A stretch of 64,000 nucleotides of DNA from Ostrinia nubilalis (GCF_963855985.1 NC_087105.1:6202501-6266500), one strand, 5' to 3'. Shown: positions 21,060 to 34,220, counted from the first letter of the stretch. The notes: a model not told the origin generated them from the letters alone. Made by a program: numbers and translations.

Positions 21060-22679
21060 TCAACTGTTGAAGTATAGCGCCACCAACCGGTCCACCTCCG
21101 CCAGCCCCTCACCTGTGGACAAGCGGTGCGCGTTAGACAACCCGGTGATGAACTTGACTTGCTAGTAATCAAAGTGCTCATAGAAGATGATTGACTTACG
21201 CGTGACGTCGTCTAGGAGCTGGTTGGTGGCTGGTGGTGATGGAAAGACGCTGTCCATGTTCTGTGGGCAAAGAAAAGAGAGTTTAGAAAAATGGAAAGAA
21301 CGCACCAATCTAGAAGTAATCTAAATTATAAAGTACATAGTAATGATCCAGGAAAGGCTAGATTACTTACAATATCGTGTATGTCTGGCAACTCTGGCAT
21401 CTCTGTATCCTGTAGCTCTGACAATGCTTGCATTTCTAGGCTCGTCCAGATGTCTAGGGCTGTCTGCTGTTCTTCTCCGCATAAAGGAACCGTTTCAAAG
21501 TCCTGTGGAAACAACGCATAAGTTTAGAAATCAGAATATCAGTAAATCAGAATTACTATAATAGTATTGAAACTGCTTCGATGAATAAATTTCAAAACAC
21601 TCACGTAATCGAGGATCTCCTGTATGGTGACCGCTGTAGCCGCCACTCCCGTGCACGCTGGCTGCTCCGCCACTAGAAGTAGAGCACAGACCACGATGAG
21701 AACATGTATCAATGTATCAAATATAAAATGTATAAAACTGGATAATTCTTTTAATTGGTCAAGGAATAAATGTTTGACTTACCAGGGTCACCGTTGTGGA
21801 GCATGTTGTTGTCTGGTGGTGGTAGGAGGCAGCTAATGTCCATTTCCTGTAGGCAAAAAAAAAATAAAGTTACTTATGTTATCAGCCAAAGGCGCACAAA
21901 TTATAGAATTTACTTATAGAAGTAATGTGAAACATGACTGTAGCAAATAGTGCTCCAGGAAAGAATTACTTACAATATCCTGTGGTTCTGGCATCCCAAG
22001 TCCTGCCCAGCTGTCACTGAACGTCAGCCTTTGTTCCTCGGTAAAGGGAACTGATCCAAAGTCCTGTGTGGGGCCGGAGTCAAACGCAGCTACTTTATGC
22101 AGCTCCGCCACTAGAAAAGAATAAAAGAGCATGATGAGAAAATGATAATCACAAATTGAAATAGGTAAGTGTGGAAAATAAGTCTTAAAGTCAAATCTTA
22201 CATTTTGCCCGCAGCTCGCCGTTGTAAGCGCGCTGTTTTTCCGCCTCTTTCTCCACAGCTAGAACTTTGTCTTGCAAGTCTAGGATGTAGTTAGCGGCGT
22301 CCTCGTAGCGCATTTGCTTGATCTCCTTCTGAAAAAGTAAGGGAAATGTTATTGACAAGTACTATTTTTATTAGAAAAAAAAATGGCCGTGTATAGTGGG
22401 CTTACTTACATTAGGGTCCACCATTTTGGCCAGCTCAGCCCAATTCTCGGCGATGTCGGCGCGCCTCTGTGCCTCGTAAAACTTGTTGCGCTCCTTCTGC
22501 TGTTCCTGAACACAACATTAATTGATTAGTATACCAAATTAGCATTCTGCACATTATTTAATGAAGGTTGTACGTACACACTTGCAATGATAACTTACTT
22601 TTGTGAGAGGAGTGCGTTTGTGCCCGCGAGGCCGGCCACGTTTCCTGAGAGGCAGGTCGTGCATCTGAACCGTATTCAT
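21060..22679 (-). CDS. Gene D: AT-hook and bHLH-like nuclear protein, 272 aa
   Basis: Exons: 22679-22599, 22505-22410, 22328-22202, 22110-21974, 21846-21783, 21672-21605, 21502-21371, 21260-21200, 21112-21060. It is almost identical to C; exon 4 has LHKVAAFDSG and FGSVP, and exon 3 has the E-K-Q version seen in B. The mix of B-like and C-like sites suggests exchange between copies. All splice signals and the frame are intact. Upstream it keeps the promoter and GC/CRE block, but the unit is cut short near 24.47 kb, where it joins subfamily II spacer. Confidence 0.8.
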
Positions 22680-22980
22680 TGCGGTTGAGTATTAAAAGTT
22701 CGTAAAGTGTACGGATGGACAGTGGACACAGTGGTTCTGTTCGACACCAAAAGGGCAACTGATGAAGGCTTCAGCGGGAGCCGTCTTAAGTACCTGCGCA
22801 CGCGCACCCCCGCGCGCCCCCCGCCCCCGCCCTAACTTATTGGGCGGAGCGCAGGTATGGAACGAAACGTTGCCACACTTCTCACATAACAGCAGTACGA
22901 ATTCAAACGTTGCTCTTCTTCACAATGTGCAACGGAACGTTGCCACACTTCTCATTATTTTATATCCGTTCTCGATTGAC
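22680..22980 (-). promoter_or_regulatory. GC-rich proximal promoter of gene D
   Basis: Same layout as B: a GC-box-rich run at about 22795-22850, then ACGTTGCC motifs near 22867 and 22937. Confidence 0.5.
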
Positions 22981-23359
22981 CAAGAAATTAGCTTCTGTAG
23001 TAGTAATAGGGCTATTCGGTAATAATCTTGAATTTAGTAAAGTTGATGATAGGATTCTAGTACCTAATTTATGTGACAATATTTCTGCTGGATGTTTAAG
23101 GGTGAGGGTAAGGGCGGCCGTAGGTAACAGCGTATTTATTATACTTGAAAATTTCGACGGGTTAATCCAGTGTCAAAGTCGCTCAATGAATGTGTAGATT
23201 AATGAATTTTGATTTTGATTTCTGTATCATGTCTTCGAAGGTGGAATGAGTTTTGAATGAAATATTTTTTATTGATTTTTTTTAGTCTTCATCGTTTCGC
23301 TCCGTACAGACACATAATTTTCATAGAATTAAAATAAAAAAGTGGAATAATCATCTTAA

Positions 23360-23954
23360 GAGCGTTTACGCGAAGCGCGGCGTTTCAAGGGGCATCATTG
23401 GAAATGATTCGCGCGCGGCGTTATTTAATAGTTTTCAAATGTTTATAGCAAAACAATAACAATGAATTATATATCGTTTCAAAGTAAATATTTTAAAGAA
23501 GATGTTATTTTATTATATTAAGCTATTTTTATGTTGAATTAAAGAAGAATAATGGTGTAAAAATCACTTTGATTTTTGAGTATTTCACATTCTTTGAATT
23601 TGTGATTACTTATTGTAAAATGCTTAAATCTAAGAATTTTCTCAACTAACTATTTGCCTAAGGACCTATGCTATAGGATGTAAATGTTTGTTATATCGTT
23701 TTCACAGTATTTTTTTTATAAAAATTTTAGCTTGTAAACTGATGCTAAAGTGGAAATTTGAAAACCTGTATGGACTTACGAGTATCTTGATAGAATTCTT
23801 AAATATTATACTAATCGAAATATTTCCTCAACTAACTATTTAGACGACGAAATTGCCTAATTATTTATGCCTATAACATATTTGTAATGTAACTGGTTAA
23901 TGATTGTAACGGGTTGAAAAAGTACTGTTTTTGCGCCAAACAGCGTAAACGCTC
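23360..23954. mobile_element. 595-bp element with TTAA duplication, unit D only
   Basis: The inverted ends GAGCGTTTACGC/GCGTAAACGCTC are each flanked by TTAA (23356-23359 and 23955-23958), as expected of a non-autonomous piggyBac-like element. The matching place in A, B and C is uninterrupted. No coding potential was seen. Confidence 0.6.
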
Positions 23955-24334
23955 TTAAGGTGTAAAAAAATGTTGCTTTCTTTACCTATAGATTCCTACT
24001 ATTAAACCAAATATTGCCTTACGTACCTACGTCTCTCATAGCCGTTTGGAACGAAACGTTGCCACTCTTCTCACATAGCAGCAGTAGCTACCAATTCAAA
24101 TTCAAAGTTGTCATTTTTCTGAAATATTCTGAATCAAACGTTGCAATTCTTCACAGTGCGCAACGAAGTTCTTCGCAGTGTGCATACAGTAAACATTGCG
24201 AGTTTTTCCCAACATAAAACGTAAGTACTGAGTGAAAGTGAGAGTAGCTGTAATGAAATATTTTAATTTGAATAATACCCACATTAAAAATTGATCATTT
24301 GAACGTAAAAAATGTTTGTCACGCCTGACTTGTG

Positions 24335-24465
24335 GCTGTATGCCGGCGCGCGCGCATACCTGCGCCGCTGACGTCACCCGCCCGGCGCAGGGGGCGGGGC
24401 TAGCGTGTAGATAACATTGTGTGCGCTGAGCGGGGTGCTATGTATCGTTATCTCTATTGCAGGTA
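24335..24465. promoter_or_regulatory. Distal GC block with CRE palindrome, unit D
   Basis: TGACGTCA at 24369-24376, same flanks as in A-C. Paralogy to the A-C spacer ends just after it. Confidence 0.5.
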
Positions 24466-24479
24466 TAAACAAGATTACA

Positions 24480-26900
24480 TTTTTTTGGACGACATTGTTC
24501 TTTACATCTTTGTTTTGTACTAAAATGGAGATGGGTGTATTATTTTACGTTTTGGTAATTTACTTGAGTTAATTGTTATTTCTAAGTTTTCTTAGTCTAA
24601 ATTATCTTTATTGTTGTCATGATTACTAGAGGTTTAGATAGATCATGACGGAAATATTAAGATAATGCCCCTGTAGAATTAACGTTTTCACATGGTACGG
24701 TATTATTTTATGCTATGGTTGTTAGTATAATTCTGCGAGTTTTGTAGAGTGTTCCACTACATGTGATTGGTGCATAAACGTGAAACAAACAAACAGTTTG
24801 CGTATCGTTTTTATTTTTACTGTTTATTAATTTAGGCTGGGTTGCACCATTTTACTTTAAAATTAACAAACGTCAAAAATCTGTCAAACTCCATACAAAA
24901 CACACCGATAGTTACCGTTAAAGTTAGGTGGTTCAACTCAGTCGTATAGTTTAACAGTAAGGTAACAAACAAAAGACGGGGAACACGTTGCCACTCCTCA
25001 CGCTTAGCAGCAGCGAAGGCGACGTTGTCATACTTCACACATAGCAAGGCTCACACGGGTGGCAGCTTCAAGCTAGTTTTTATCTGGAATTGAGCTTTGT
25101 AATACGCATTGTTCTTGTTTTACAAAGAACTGATAAGTCGACTTTCGTGATAATCTTTGTAGGATAAATGAGTAGGCTAAGCTCGTTAAATAAAGATAAT
25201 TATTTACAAACTAACAAAGAACCAAATATTCATTTTCATAGCAAGTAAAGCATTAGTTTTACTGAAGATGCTCACATGTTTTACAGTTTGTTTGTTTGAT
25301 ATCAATCGCTTTACGGAAATATTTTCAGCAGAATAATTATTAAAATAAGTTTCGAGTTTCCGATAATATTTCGGCACTGTTGCAAGCGCCACACAAGCGC
25401 CATGATCACGGAGTAACTGAGGAAACTGGCGGGTGAGATATTATCGTCAGACATATCGGTCTACCCTCTTTCGCAGTTTTTTATTATGATTGCCTGTTCA
25501 CCAACTCACTATTTTCTCGCAACTGTTCTCTACACACAACACTTACAATAAATACCTATCTGATCTTGAAACTACACTTTGTTCAATTCTTCGGTATTTG
25601 CACATTCGAATCACTGGATTCCAGACATTTGACAATTTAAACGCATCTTCACGATTGATTTTTGTACTTTGTAATTTCAATCGCCTTCCTGACCAATCAG
25701 GTATGTAGTGGCGCTCTGTCGAAATAATCTGAGGGTTATGAAACTCAATCCAGTGATTTGAACCCGAATCGATCAAATTCTCCGCGATTGCTGATTTCTG
25801 TTTGTCATTCTTTTTGACCGCCTTTATGTAAAGGGAAACTGTTGAAGGGGGTGAAGACAGTATTTAGTGAAAAGTTATTGAGTATGTTTGAGATCTTGTC
25901 TGTCACTCCTTTTTATATGGCAAAATACTGGTTGCCTGTCTACCCTGTCCCTTCTCTGGTGACTAACTCAGTGTCTAGATGGAAGCTGCTCCTTATGTCG
26001 TATTTTAGCAGCAGCCGAATGTACATCACAATCTGTTTCTTTAGATTATAGCATGTCGTTCTTAACAACTTTCAAAAAATAGAATAGAAGCTTGCTTACT
26101 AATACCTAACAAAAACAAAAAGATGAAAACTTCGCAGGTGTGTTTGAACACTTGCACTAACAGTAGTGAAACTCCAAAATTTGTCGGTACTACAAAGAAA
26201 TGTATTTCAGATGTTACTCTACACAGTAATAAAATGTGCGATAAGCATAAACAATGTAAACATAAAAGGTGCATGGGTCAGCGATATTGGCCTCCCTTTC
26301 TTACCCTTTTTGAGACAATGCACACCGACGCACCCGCTACACTTTAGTGCTAATATCTGCGGGCGTATTGTTTCTTCACAATGATACCTTACCATTGGGT
26401 ATTTTTGCAAACATCGATTATCTTTTAACAACTTTTTAAGTTAATATTATAATTTATGATACACCATTTATGTTAACCTTCATGTTTGCGAATAGAAAAA
26501 GTAGCTTTTATTACTCTACCAGTTGGACCAGTTGGTTACCTAAGTATATCAAACTCAATAGTTCAAAACTGATTCTAGTGTCGCTGGCTTAATATTTGAT
26601 AAAGTTATAAATTATGATGAATACTTCACGTCTAAAATGTTTTTTAATGTAGGCTTAATTCTGTAGAACAGTTATTACATTATTTAATTAATTTATTGCT
26701 TAAAAGCAAGAAAACATGTTTATTCAGTATCACATAATTTACAACATAGAAACATTTTAAGTCTACATGCACAAGATACTTAAAAAGTGGGCTATTCAGC
26801 ATGTGTCGTAGCATCTGAGGAATGCCACGACGTTGGTCTTTTATTTATTTTCCTTAAAAGCCAACTATTTACAAACATTTCTGTTTGGTTCCAATAAATA
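24480..26900. other. Orphan subfamily II upstream spacer, no gene seen
   Basis: At 24833-24930 there is a degenerate copy of the GGCTGGGTTGCACC MITE. From about 24945 the sequence matches the upstream regions of E (from 35767) and G (from 56913), including GTTGCCA at 24987-24993. Around 26120-26410 it matches 36690-37050, 50510-50780 and 57700-58030. It looks like a unit that lost its gene, probably by unequal exchange with unit D. The small ORFs here are not convincing. Confidence 0.5.
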
Positions 26901-26942
26901 AGTTTGGAATCAATATAAAAGGTATATTTAGTTTATTATTCA

Positions 26943-28770
26943 TATACAACGTGTCCCAAAATTCAAAGATAAGCCGGCACCGCAGGGTGGACATAGTCAT
27001 GACTGCTTTAGGAAAAATAAGAAAAAAAATCTATCTCAATTATTTTTTAAGTTACACAATAAATTATGAAATTCGTCGAAAATTGACACCCCTTATGATA
27101 TTTTACATTACCACGACTACAATTTTTCAAATACTTCAGTTTTTTTGTTCGTATCGGCAACTTAAGTAGTGCTGCTGTCCACCCCAATTCTTACAACCCT
27201 CAGAATCCTTGCAGTTTTTACACAAAAGTTAATCAAAATATGATATTTGCTTAAAATTTTGAACGATTTTTACTTACACTCCACTTTGACTCGTCGTTTT
27301 GTAAAAAAACAGTATGAACACTACTGCGGCAAGTTTTTTATAAAGTTGACGCAACTATCCAAGATTCCGAAATGGTATAATACTCTAAGAAAACTAGTCG
27401 CAAAAAAGATATGCGTACCATTTTTACAAGCACTTCGCTTGTTAGTTAGTATGGGATAAATCTTGCAACTGAATTTAAAACCAGTTCTCCTTAACCAATT
27501 GAGCTGAAATTTGGTATACTTGTGTAAGTACGATAACAATGCAATATTATGGTACCATTGAGCTGGATGGAGTATGGAGGTGGCCATAGGAACTCTTAAC
27601 GAAACGGCGGAATTACATCTAGTTTGGGTTCGTTGGACTTGTCTTTTCGAGCACTTTAGTGCTAGATGATGTTCAGGGTCCTGATGATGAAGTCAAGAGG
27701 TGGCAGGAGCTGGCCATAGGAACTCCTAAACGAAACGGCGGAAGCTTATCGAGTTTGGGTTCGTTGGATTTGTCTTTTCGAGCACTTTAGTGCTAGATGA
27801 TGTCCAGGGTCCTGATTATGAAGTCAATTATAATTTTCAAACGAAGTCAAGCTTGTTTTTAAATAAGTTTTTTTTTATTACAACTTTATTTTAAGCTTTT
27901 TAGTTGTTTCTCAATCTCATGGCCTAAGTGCTCGGGAAGACAAATCCAACGAACCCAAACTCGATAAGCTTCCGCCGTTTTGTTTAGGAGTTCCTATGGC
28001 CAGCTCCAGCCACCTCTTGACTTCATCATCAGGACCCTGAACATCATCTAGCACTAAAGTGCTCGAAAAGACAAGTCCAACGAACCCAAACTAGATGTAA
28101 TTCCGCCGTTTCGTTAAGAGTTCCTATGGCCACCTCCATACTCCATCCAGCTCAATGGTACCATAATATTGCATTGTCATCGTATTTACACAAGTATACC
28201 AAATTTCAGCTCAATTGGTTAAGGAGAACTGGTTTTAAATTCAGTTGCAAGATTTATCCCATACTAACTAACAAGCGAAGTGCTTGTAAAAATGGTACGC
28301 ATATCTTTTTTGCGACTAGTTTTCTTAGAGTATTATACCATTTCGGAATCTTGGATAGTTGCGTCAACTTTATAAAAAACTTGCCGCAGTAGTGTTCATA
28401 CTGTTTTTTTACAAAACGACGAGTCAAAGTGGAGTGTAAGTAAAAATCGTTCAAAATTTTAAGCAAATATCATATTTTGATTAACTTTTGTGTAAAAACT
28501 GCAAGGATTCTGAGGGTTTTAAGAATTGGGGTGGACAGCAGCACTACTTAAGTTGCCGATACAAATAAAAAAACTGAAGTATTTGAAAAATTGTAGTCGT
28601 GGTAATGTAAAATATCATAAGGGGTGTCAATTTTCGACGAATTTCATAATTTATTGTGCAACTTAAAAATTAATTGAGATAGATTTTTTTTCTTATTTTT
28701 CCTAAAGCAGTCATGACTATGTCCACCCTGCGGCGCCGGCTTATCTTTGAATTTTGGGACACGTTGTATA
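26943..28770. repeat. 1.8-kb near-perfect palindrome (foldback element)
   Basis: Arms 26943-27790 and about 27924-28770 (roughly 848 bp each) are inverted copies with few differences, around a spacer of about 130 bp. The ends read TATACAACGTGTCCCA and its complement. The paralogous site near 52885 in the G region is uninterrupted, so this is an insertion with a TATA-like target. ORFs of 88 and 70 residues appear twice, once per arm, as mirror images; they are by-products of the symmetry. Confidence 0.8.
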
Positions 28771-29196
28771 GTTTGTATAATTTTCTATCGTTTGTCATAT
28801 TCAGAAAGGTTTGTGATGCCAACGGAACAAGTTGGAATTAATAAAATAAGACGGAGATGCTTGTTCTGAAAGTGAGAGTCGATTTGTTTGCAATTAGATT
28901 AGTAATTATAGAAGTAGAAAGTAGGTAATTATGGTTAATGATAAACGGGTTAGGCTAATGACGTTTTGGAAAAGGTACTTAGCCTATGAAGGTTCATCAC
29001 GTGAATTCTAATGACAATATTTTTTAAACTAATTACGTAATTGCACTATTCAGTTAATGACTAGTGACACTGGCTTACAAGAGGCTTACAAACAAACAAA
29101 ATAAACACCTGCCGGGCTAGGGTGCGCGCCGTGACAAAATCTTAACAATGATTTTCAGTGACAAATCCCAACTAATATTATAAATGCGAAAGTAAC

Positions 29197-29257
<61 letters not shown>

Positions 29258-30240
29258 TACGCTTTCCCGCTTAAACCTCGCAACCGATTTTGATGAAATT
29301 TGGCATAGAGATAGTTTGAGTCCCGGGAAAGAACATAGGATAGTTTTTATCCCGGTTTTTGAAACAGGGACGCGCGCGATTAAGTTTTTCTGTGACAGAC
29401 AAAATTCCACGCGGGCGAAGCCGCGGGCGGAAAGCTAGTATAATATATGCGCTTACTCGTATTGCGTAAAATCGACGCGCATGCTAAGCCTTCTGGCATG
29501 TGAATGCATGCTTACCAATGCGATAGCTATTCATGAACCTAGTCATCAGAAAAACAAAAATATTCATATTCATAGTACGTCAAATGTTAATACTGCTGAA
29601 GTTGCTACGAAGCTATGCTACGATTCTTCGTAGCGTCGTATCAGTTGCTACAGAGTTATTTTCGTAGCAGCCGAGTGTTACAGTTCACAAGGCATACATT
29701 TGTTTCCTGTAATTGTGATTACTCAAAGTGACGACTCGGTCGAGCAAAACTAATATTTTCAACCTGCCGTTATCATTCATTTAGTTAGATTTAGCATGTG
29801 CCCCTGTAAAGTTGACGTTGTCACGGCACGGTACGGCTTCGGTAGATTCCTCCTGGCTTCCCTCTGGCACAACTTTGACGTCGATTTGAATTTATTTTTA
29901 CCTAACATTTATTTATTTATCAGGAAGGTTTTCGTTAATAATAGTGACACTAATAAAGCCAATAATTTTTTAATTCAAATCAAAGAATGAAAATTTCGAT
30001 ATTCAGTGCCGAAAATAGGTCGTTTTCCGTTTTCCTTTATACCAAGAGCGATGAGAGAGTTATCTCAAAGTTTAATCAGGAACTGGATATCGAGAGAAAA
30101 CGTTATAATACGATCCCTTCAACACTTATGAATCATTCGCGTTTTATAAGAGGGCGTAAGTGTTGTTGACTTATATTCACGCTACGAATCAGCGATTGTG
30201 TAGCAGCTGTCGCGTTACTTTTGGTAGTATTCCAAATCTA
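28771..30240. other. Intergenic spacer downstream of pseudogene E
   Basis: Paralogous to 52850-54150 in the G region. It contains the GCTACGA hairpin repeat near 29605-29670 and a Helitron at 29166-29438. No gene seen. Confidence 0.5.
29166..29438 (+). mobile_element. Lep1-type Helitron with TCTG microsatellite
   Basis: Starts TCCCAACTAATATTAT and ends with the GC hairpin region GCGGGCGAAGCCGCGGGC followed by AAAGCTAG, the 3' signature of lepidopteran Lep1 Helitrons. It includes an expanded CTGT microsatellite at about 29199-29257. It is absent from the paralogous site near 53320. Confidence 0.7.
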
Positions 30241-30245
30241 CTAAT

Positions 30246-30251
30246 TTTATT
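30246..30251 (-). terminator. Likely polyadenylation signal of copy E
   Basis: AATAAA on the minus strand about 280 nt into the terminal exon (starting at 30530). Matching signals are at 45150-45155 (F) and 54155-54160 (G). Confidence 0.4.
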
Positions 30252-31714
30252 AAAAAGATATTTTCTAAAAGTTTACTATGTGCAGTAATACATAAAATGT
30301 TTGTTACGGCTTTTTGGAGCCAAATAAAAATCAGAAATTACAGACAAAAGTATATTATAAAATAAATATTCAATGAAATATAACAAATCATCAAATTACA
30401 CTAAAAAAATTAAAATGGCAACTAATTACTAAAACTTTACAAACAACTATTTAACACTAACATGCAAATTAACCTAAAATCTCCCGAGGCCGATGCTCCT
30501 CGAAATGAATTTGATTGAAACTATCCTCAACTGAAACAAGAACAACACATGTTAACTACGATCTAGAAGAAAGAAACTTTAATTTTGCCATGAAAACAAG
30601 TCCTTACCAATTCCGGCTCACAGCTGTCAACTGTTGAAGTATAGCGCCACCAACCGGTCCACCTCCGCCAGCCCCTCACCTGTGGACAAGCGGCGCGCGT
30701 TAGTCAACCCGGTGATGAACTTGACTTGCTGGTGATCGCACTGCTCAAGGAAGACGATCGACTTACTCGGGATGTCGGGAAGATGGTGGGTCGCTGGTGG
30801 AGGCAAAAGGAAGCCTGAGGGATTCACGTCCTGTGGGCAAAGAAAACAAATGTTAGAAGAATATTATCAACAAATCCGTGTCAGTTTTATAAAAACTACA
30901 TTATAAACTTAATGCTTCAGCGAAGTCCCAAATAGATACTTACAATATCCAGCGGATCTGGTATGTCCATGGCCGCTATGGTCTCCAAGAGCGCGTCCTC
31001 TTCCGGGTATACAGGAAGCAGGTCAAGGAGATTCTGTGGATATTATAAATAATAGGGTTAGAAAATACAATCACAATCTAGAAAAAAATAAAATGCTTGA
31101 TGATGACTTTATTTCAATAAAACTTACTCCTGGGGGAGAGTCTACACCGAAATCATGTTGCTCCGCGTGTACCACTACTGCGTCGGTTATCTGAAAGGAG
31201 AAAGAAATCGCATTGTTAGAACACTTATCAAATTGATGACAGTAATTTACAGTGCATTTTGTAGAGAATAAACTTACAAGATTGTTTGGAGAAACTTTCT
31301 TACACTCCTCCATGGTCTCTGCTGATAGAAGAACACCGAGGATCTAAAGACAAAAATGCAGTTGTCAGAACAATTAAAAGTATAAAAAACAATAGTACTG
31401 CTATAATGAGATTGAAATCGAGAAACTTACAATCTCACTGGGTAGGACATCCATAGCGCCGGAGAAAGGTATCAGTTCCACGGGAACAAATTCAAAAGCG
31501 CTCAGACCAATATCCATGGCTTCACTCTCCTCTACATGAAGCAGTTTATCCACAAACTGAAAAAAAAAGATTATTAAAATAAAGTAACAATTTAATACTT
31601 GAAAAAGAACAAAATGTAACTTATTATTGAATGTCAAACTTACGCTTTGAGGTGCGTACCCGTACTCGCGGCCGCCCGCCCCAGCTTCCTGGGAGGAGAC
31701 TCCTGCCTCCTGAG

Positions 31715-34220
31715 TAGAGATGGGTAAGTGCTAATAATCCGATTAATAGCAATTGGCTAGTAACGGATTAAAAGCAGTTATTAGCCATTAATAGCCAATA
31801 ATAGCCGATTTCAGATGGTAACCCTGCTATTAATGTTATTACTAATGATTAAACATATCCCTTCATAGTTTACAAATTTAGCACTTGAAATTTGGAAGGG
31901 ACGTAGCTTAGGTACCGTAGAGGTGCATTAAGAAAGGAATACCCGAAATTCCCACGGGCACGGGAATTAGCGGGAAAATCCTTTTGTATGAAAAATCTAA
32001 ACCGCTTAAGTTAGACGCTTGAAATTTGGCATGCAGGTACCTTAGTAAACTTAAAGCTTAGTTACAAGAGGATATTGCAAAATTCCCACAGAAACGGGAG
32101 TTAGCGGGAAAAAAACATTTGTATGAAAAAATCTAAACCACGTAAGATAGACGCTTGAAATTTGGCATGCAGGTACCTTAGTAAAGTCAAAGCTTAGTTA
32201 CAAGAGGATATTGCAAAATTCCCACGGGAACGGGAGTTAGCGGGAAAAAACATTAGTATAAAAAAATCTAAACCACGTAAGATAGACGCTTGAAATTTGG
32301 CATGCAGGTACCTTAGTAAACTCAAAGCTTAGTTACAAGAGGATATTGCAAAATTCCCACGGGAACGGGAGTTAGCGGGAAAAAACATTTGTATGAAAAA
32401 ATCTAAACCGCGTAAGATAGATGTAGGGGCTAAAACGGGATCCACGCGTACGAAATCGCGGGCGGCCGCTAGTCTAAATATATAAAAGGAGAAACTGACT
32501 GACTTAGTGACATATCAACGCACAGCCTAAACGGCTAAACATATGCACTTGAAATTTGGAAGGGACGTAGCTTAGGTACCGTAGAGGTGCACTAAGAAAG
32601 GAATTCCCGAAATTCCTACGGAAACGGGAATTAGCGGGAAAATCCTTTGGTATGAAAAATCTAAACCGCTTAAGTTAGACGCTTGAAATGTGGCATGCAG
32701 GTACCTTAGTAAACTTAAAGCTTAATTACAACAGAATATTGCAAAATTCCATCGGGAACGGGAATCAGCGGGAAAAAAAATTATATGAAAAAATCTAAAC
32801 CGCGTAAGATAGACGCTTGAAATTTGGCATGTAGGTACCTTAGTAAACTGAAAGCTTAGTTTCAACAAGGAATTCCCAAAATTCCCACGGGAACGGGAAT
32901 TATCGGGAAAATCCTTTTGTATGAAAAATCTAAACCGCCTAAGTTAGACGCTTGAAATTTGGCATGCAGGTACCTTAGTAAACTTAAAGCTTAGCTACAA
33001 CAGGATATTGCAAAATTCCCACGGAACGGGAGTTAGCGGGAAAAAACATTTGTATGAAAAAATCTAAACCGCGTAAGATAGATGAAGGGGGTAAAACGGG
33101 ATCCACGCGTACGAAGTCGCGGGCGGCCGCTAGTACAGTATGAGTCTTGAGAAAGTGCATATATGAAAATAGGCGGAACTACTAAACCTATTTTTATCGA
33201 TAAAAAAAGTCAAAAAATATCTGAGTTTTTATTATTTATTGACATTTTCTGGGTATTTTACGTATTTTTTTAGTATCGCCTGTTATTAAGCACTAGCGGC
33301 CGCCCGCGACTTCGTACGCGTGGATCCCGTTTTACCCCCTTCATCTATCTTACGCGGTTTAGATTGTTTTCATACAAATGTTTTTTCCTAACTCTCGTTC
33401 CCGTGGGAATTTTGGAAAATCCTGTTGTAACTAAGCTTTAAGTTTACTAAGGTACCTGCATGCCAAAAGACAATGCCGGAAATTGGCGTCTTTTTTTTTT
33501 CGCGTGGCCATCGACCAAACTTTGTTTTTTGATTACAAAATAGTGTAATAAATCAAACTTACTATGACATGTATACCTCTAAACTCAGTCTGAACTGAGT
33601 TACGAGCATTAGAAGTTTGATGATTTTCATACTAGATTTGCTTTTTGCGCGCAAAGTTTTGTAAGAAATTGCATTTCATACAAAAGGATTTTCCCGCTAA
33701 TTCCCGTTCCCGTGGGAATATCGGGAATTCCTTGTTGTAACTAAGCTTTAAGTTTACTAATGTACCTACATGCCAAATTTCAAGCGTCTAACTTAAGCGG
33801 TTTAGATTTTTCATACAAAAGGATTTTCCCGCTAATTCCCGTTCCCTTGGGAATTTTGGTAATTCCTTTATTAGTGCACCTCTACGGTATTTAAGCTACG
33901 TCCCTTCCAAATTTCAAGTGCCTACGTTTAGCCGTTTAGGCTGTGCGTAGATCTGTCACTAAGTCAGTCAGTTTCTCCTTTTATATTTAGATTCTTTTTT
34001 AACTACAATGTCGTTTATATAAATTACATTGATGTTTTTTAGTTCTTTTTTGTTTCTTTGAGTAATATTTGATTTTAATATTGATTTGATTTTAAAGGTG
34101 GAAGAAAAACCGTAAGAAACTATTAATAGCAGGGTTACTAGCCAATGGATGGCTAATAATGGCTATTAATAGATAATAATCAGTTATTATCCAAACTAGC
34201 TGGCTACAAACCCATCTCTA
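31715..34220. mobile_element. 2.5-kb non-autonomous hAT element inside an exon of E
   Basis: The ends are TAGAGATGGG and CCCATCTCTA, with the exact 8-bp duplication CTCCTGAG at 31707-31714 and 34221-34228. Copy G has the uninterrupted exon at 55345-55360. No transposase is present; a Helitron-like repeat is nested inside. Confidence 0.85.
31995..33080 (+). repeat. About 135-bp tandem repeat inside a nested Helitron-like element
   Basis: The phrase ATCTAAACC recurs near 31995, 32131, 32266, 32401, 32659, 32793, 32928 and 33062, at 134-136 bp spacing within each run. Each period carries TTGAAATTTGGCATGCAGGT. The element ends GGGCGGCCGCTAGT near 33136, and an inverted relative begins ACTAGCGGCCGCCC near 33291. 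Confidence 0.7.

Noticed and set aside
27247..28466. ORFs of 70 and 88 residues present twice, on opposite strands
   Set aside because: Mirror images created by the palindrome at 26943-28770. No domain resemblance or codon signal.
29199..29257. CTGT tandem repeat as a possible CRISPR-like or regulatory array
   Set aside because: A simple microsatellite inside a Helitron, giving TDRQTDRQ-type peptide ORFs. No spacer structure; CRISPR arrays are not expected in an insect genome.
30627..30827. Single-exon 66-residue gene (MNPSGFLLPPP...) in E and G
   Set aside because: It spans exon 9, the 87-nt intron and exon 10 read through. Splice donor, branch point (CTAAC) and acceptor are all present, so splicing is the default; retention is kept as a finding instead.
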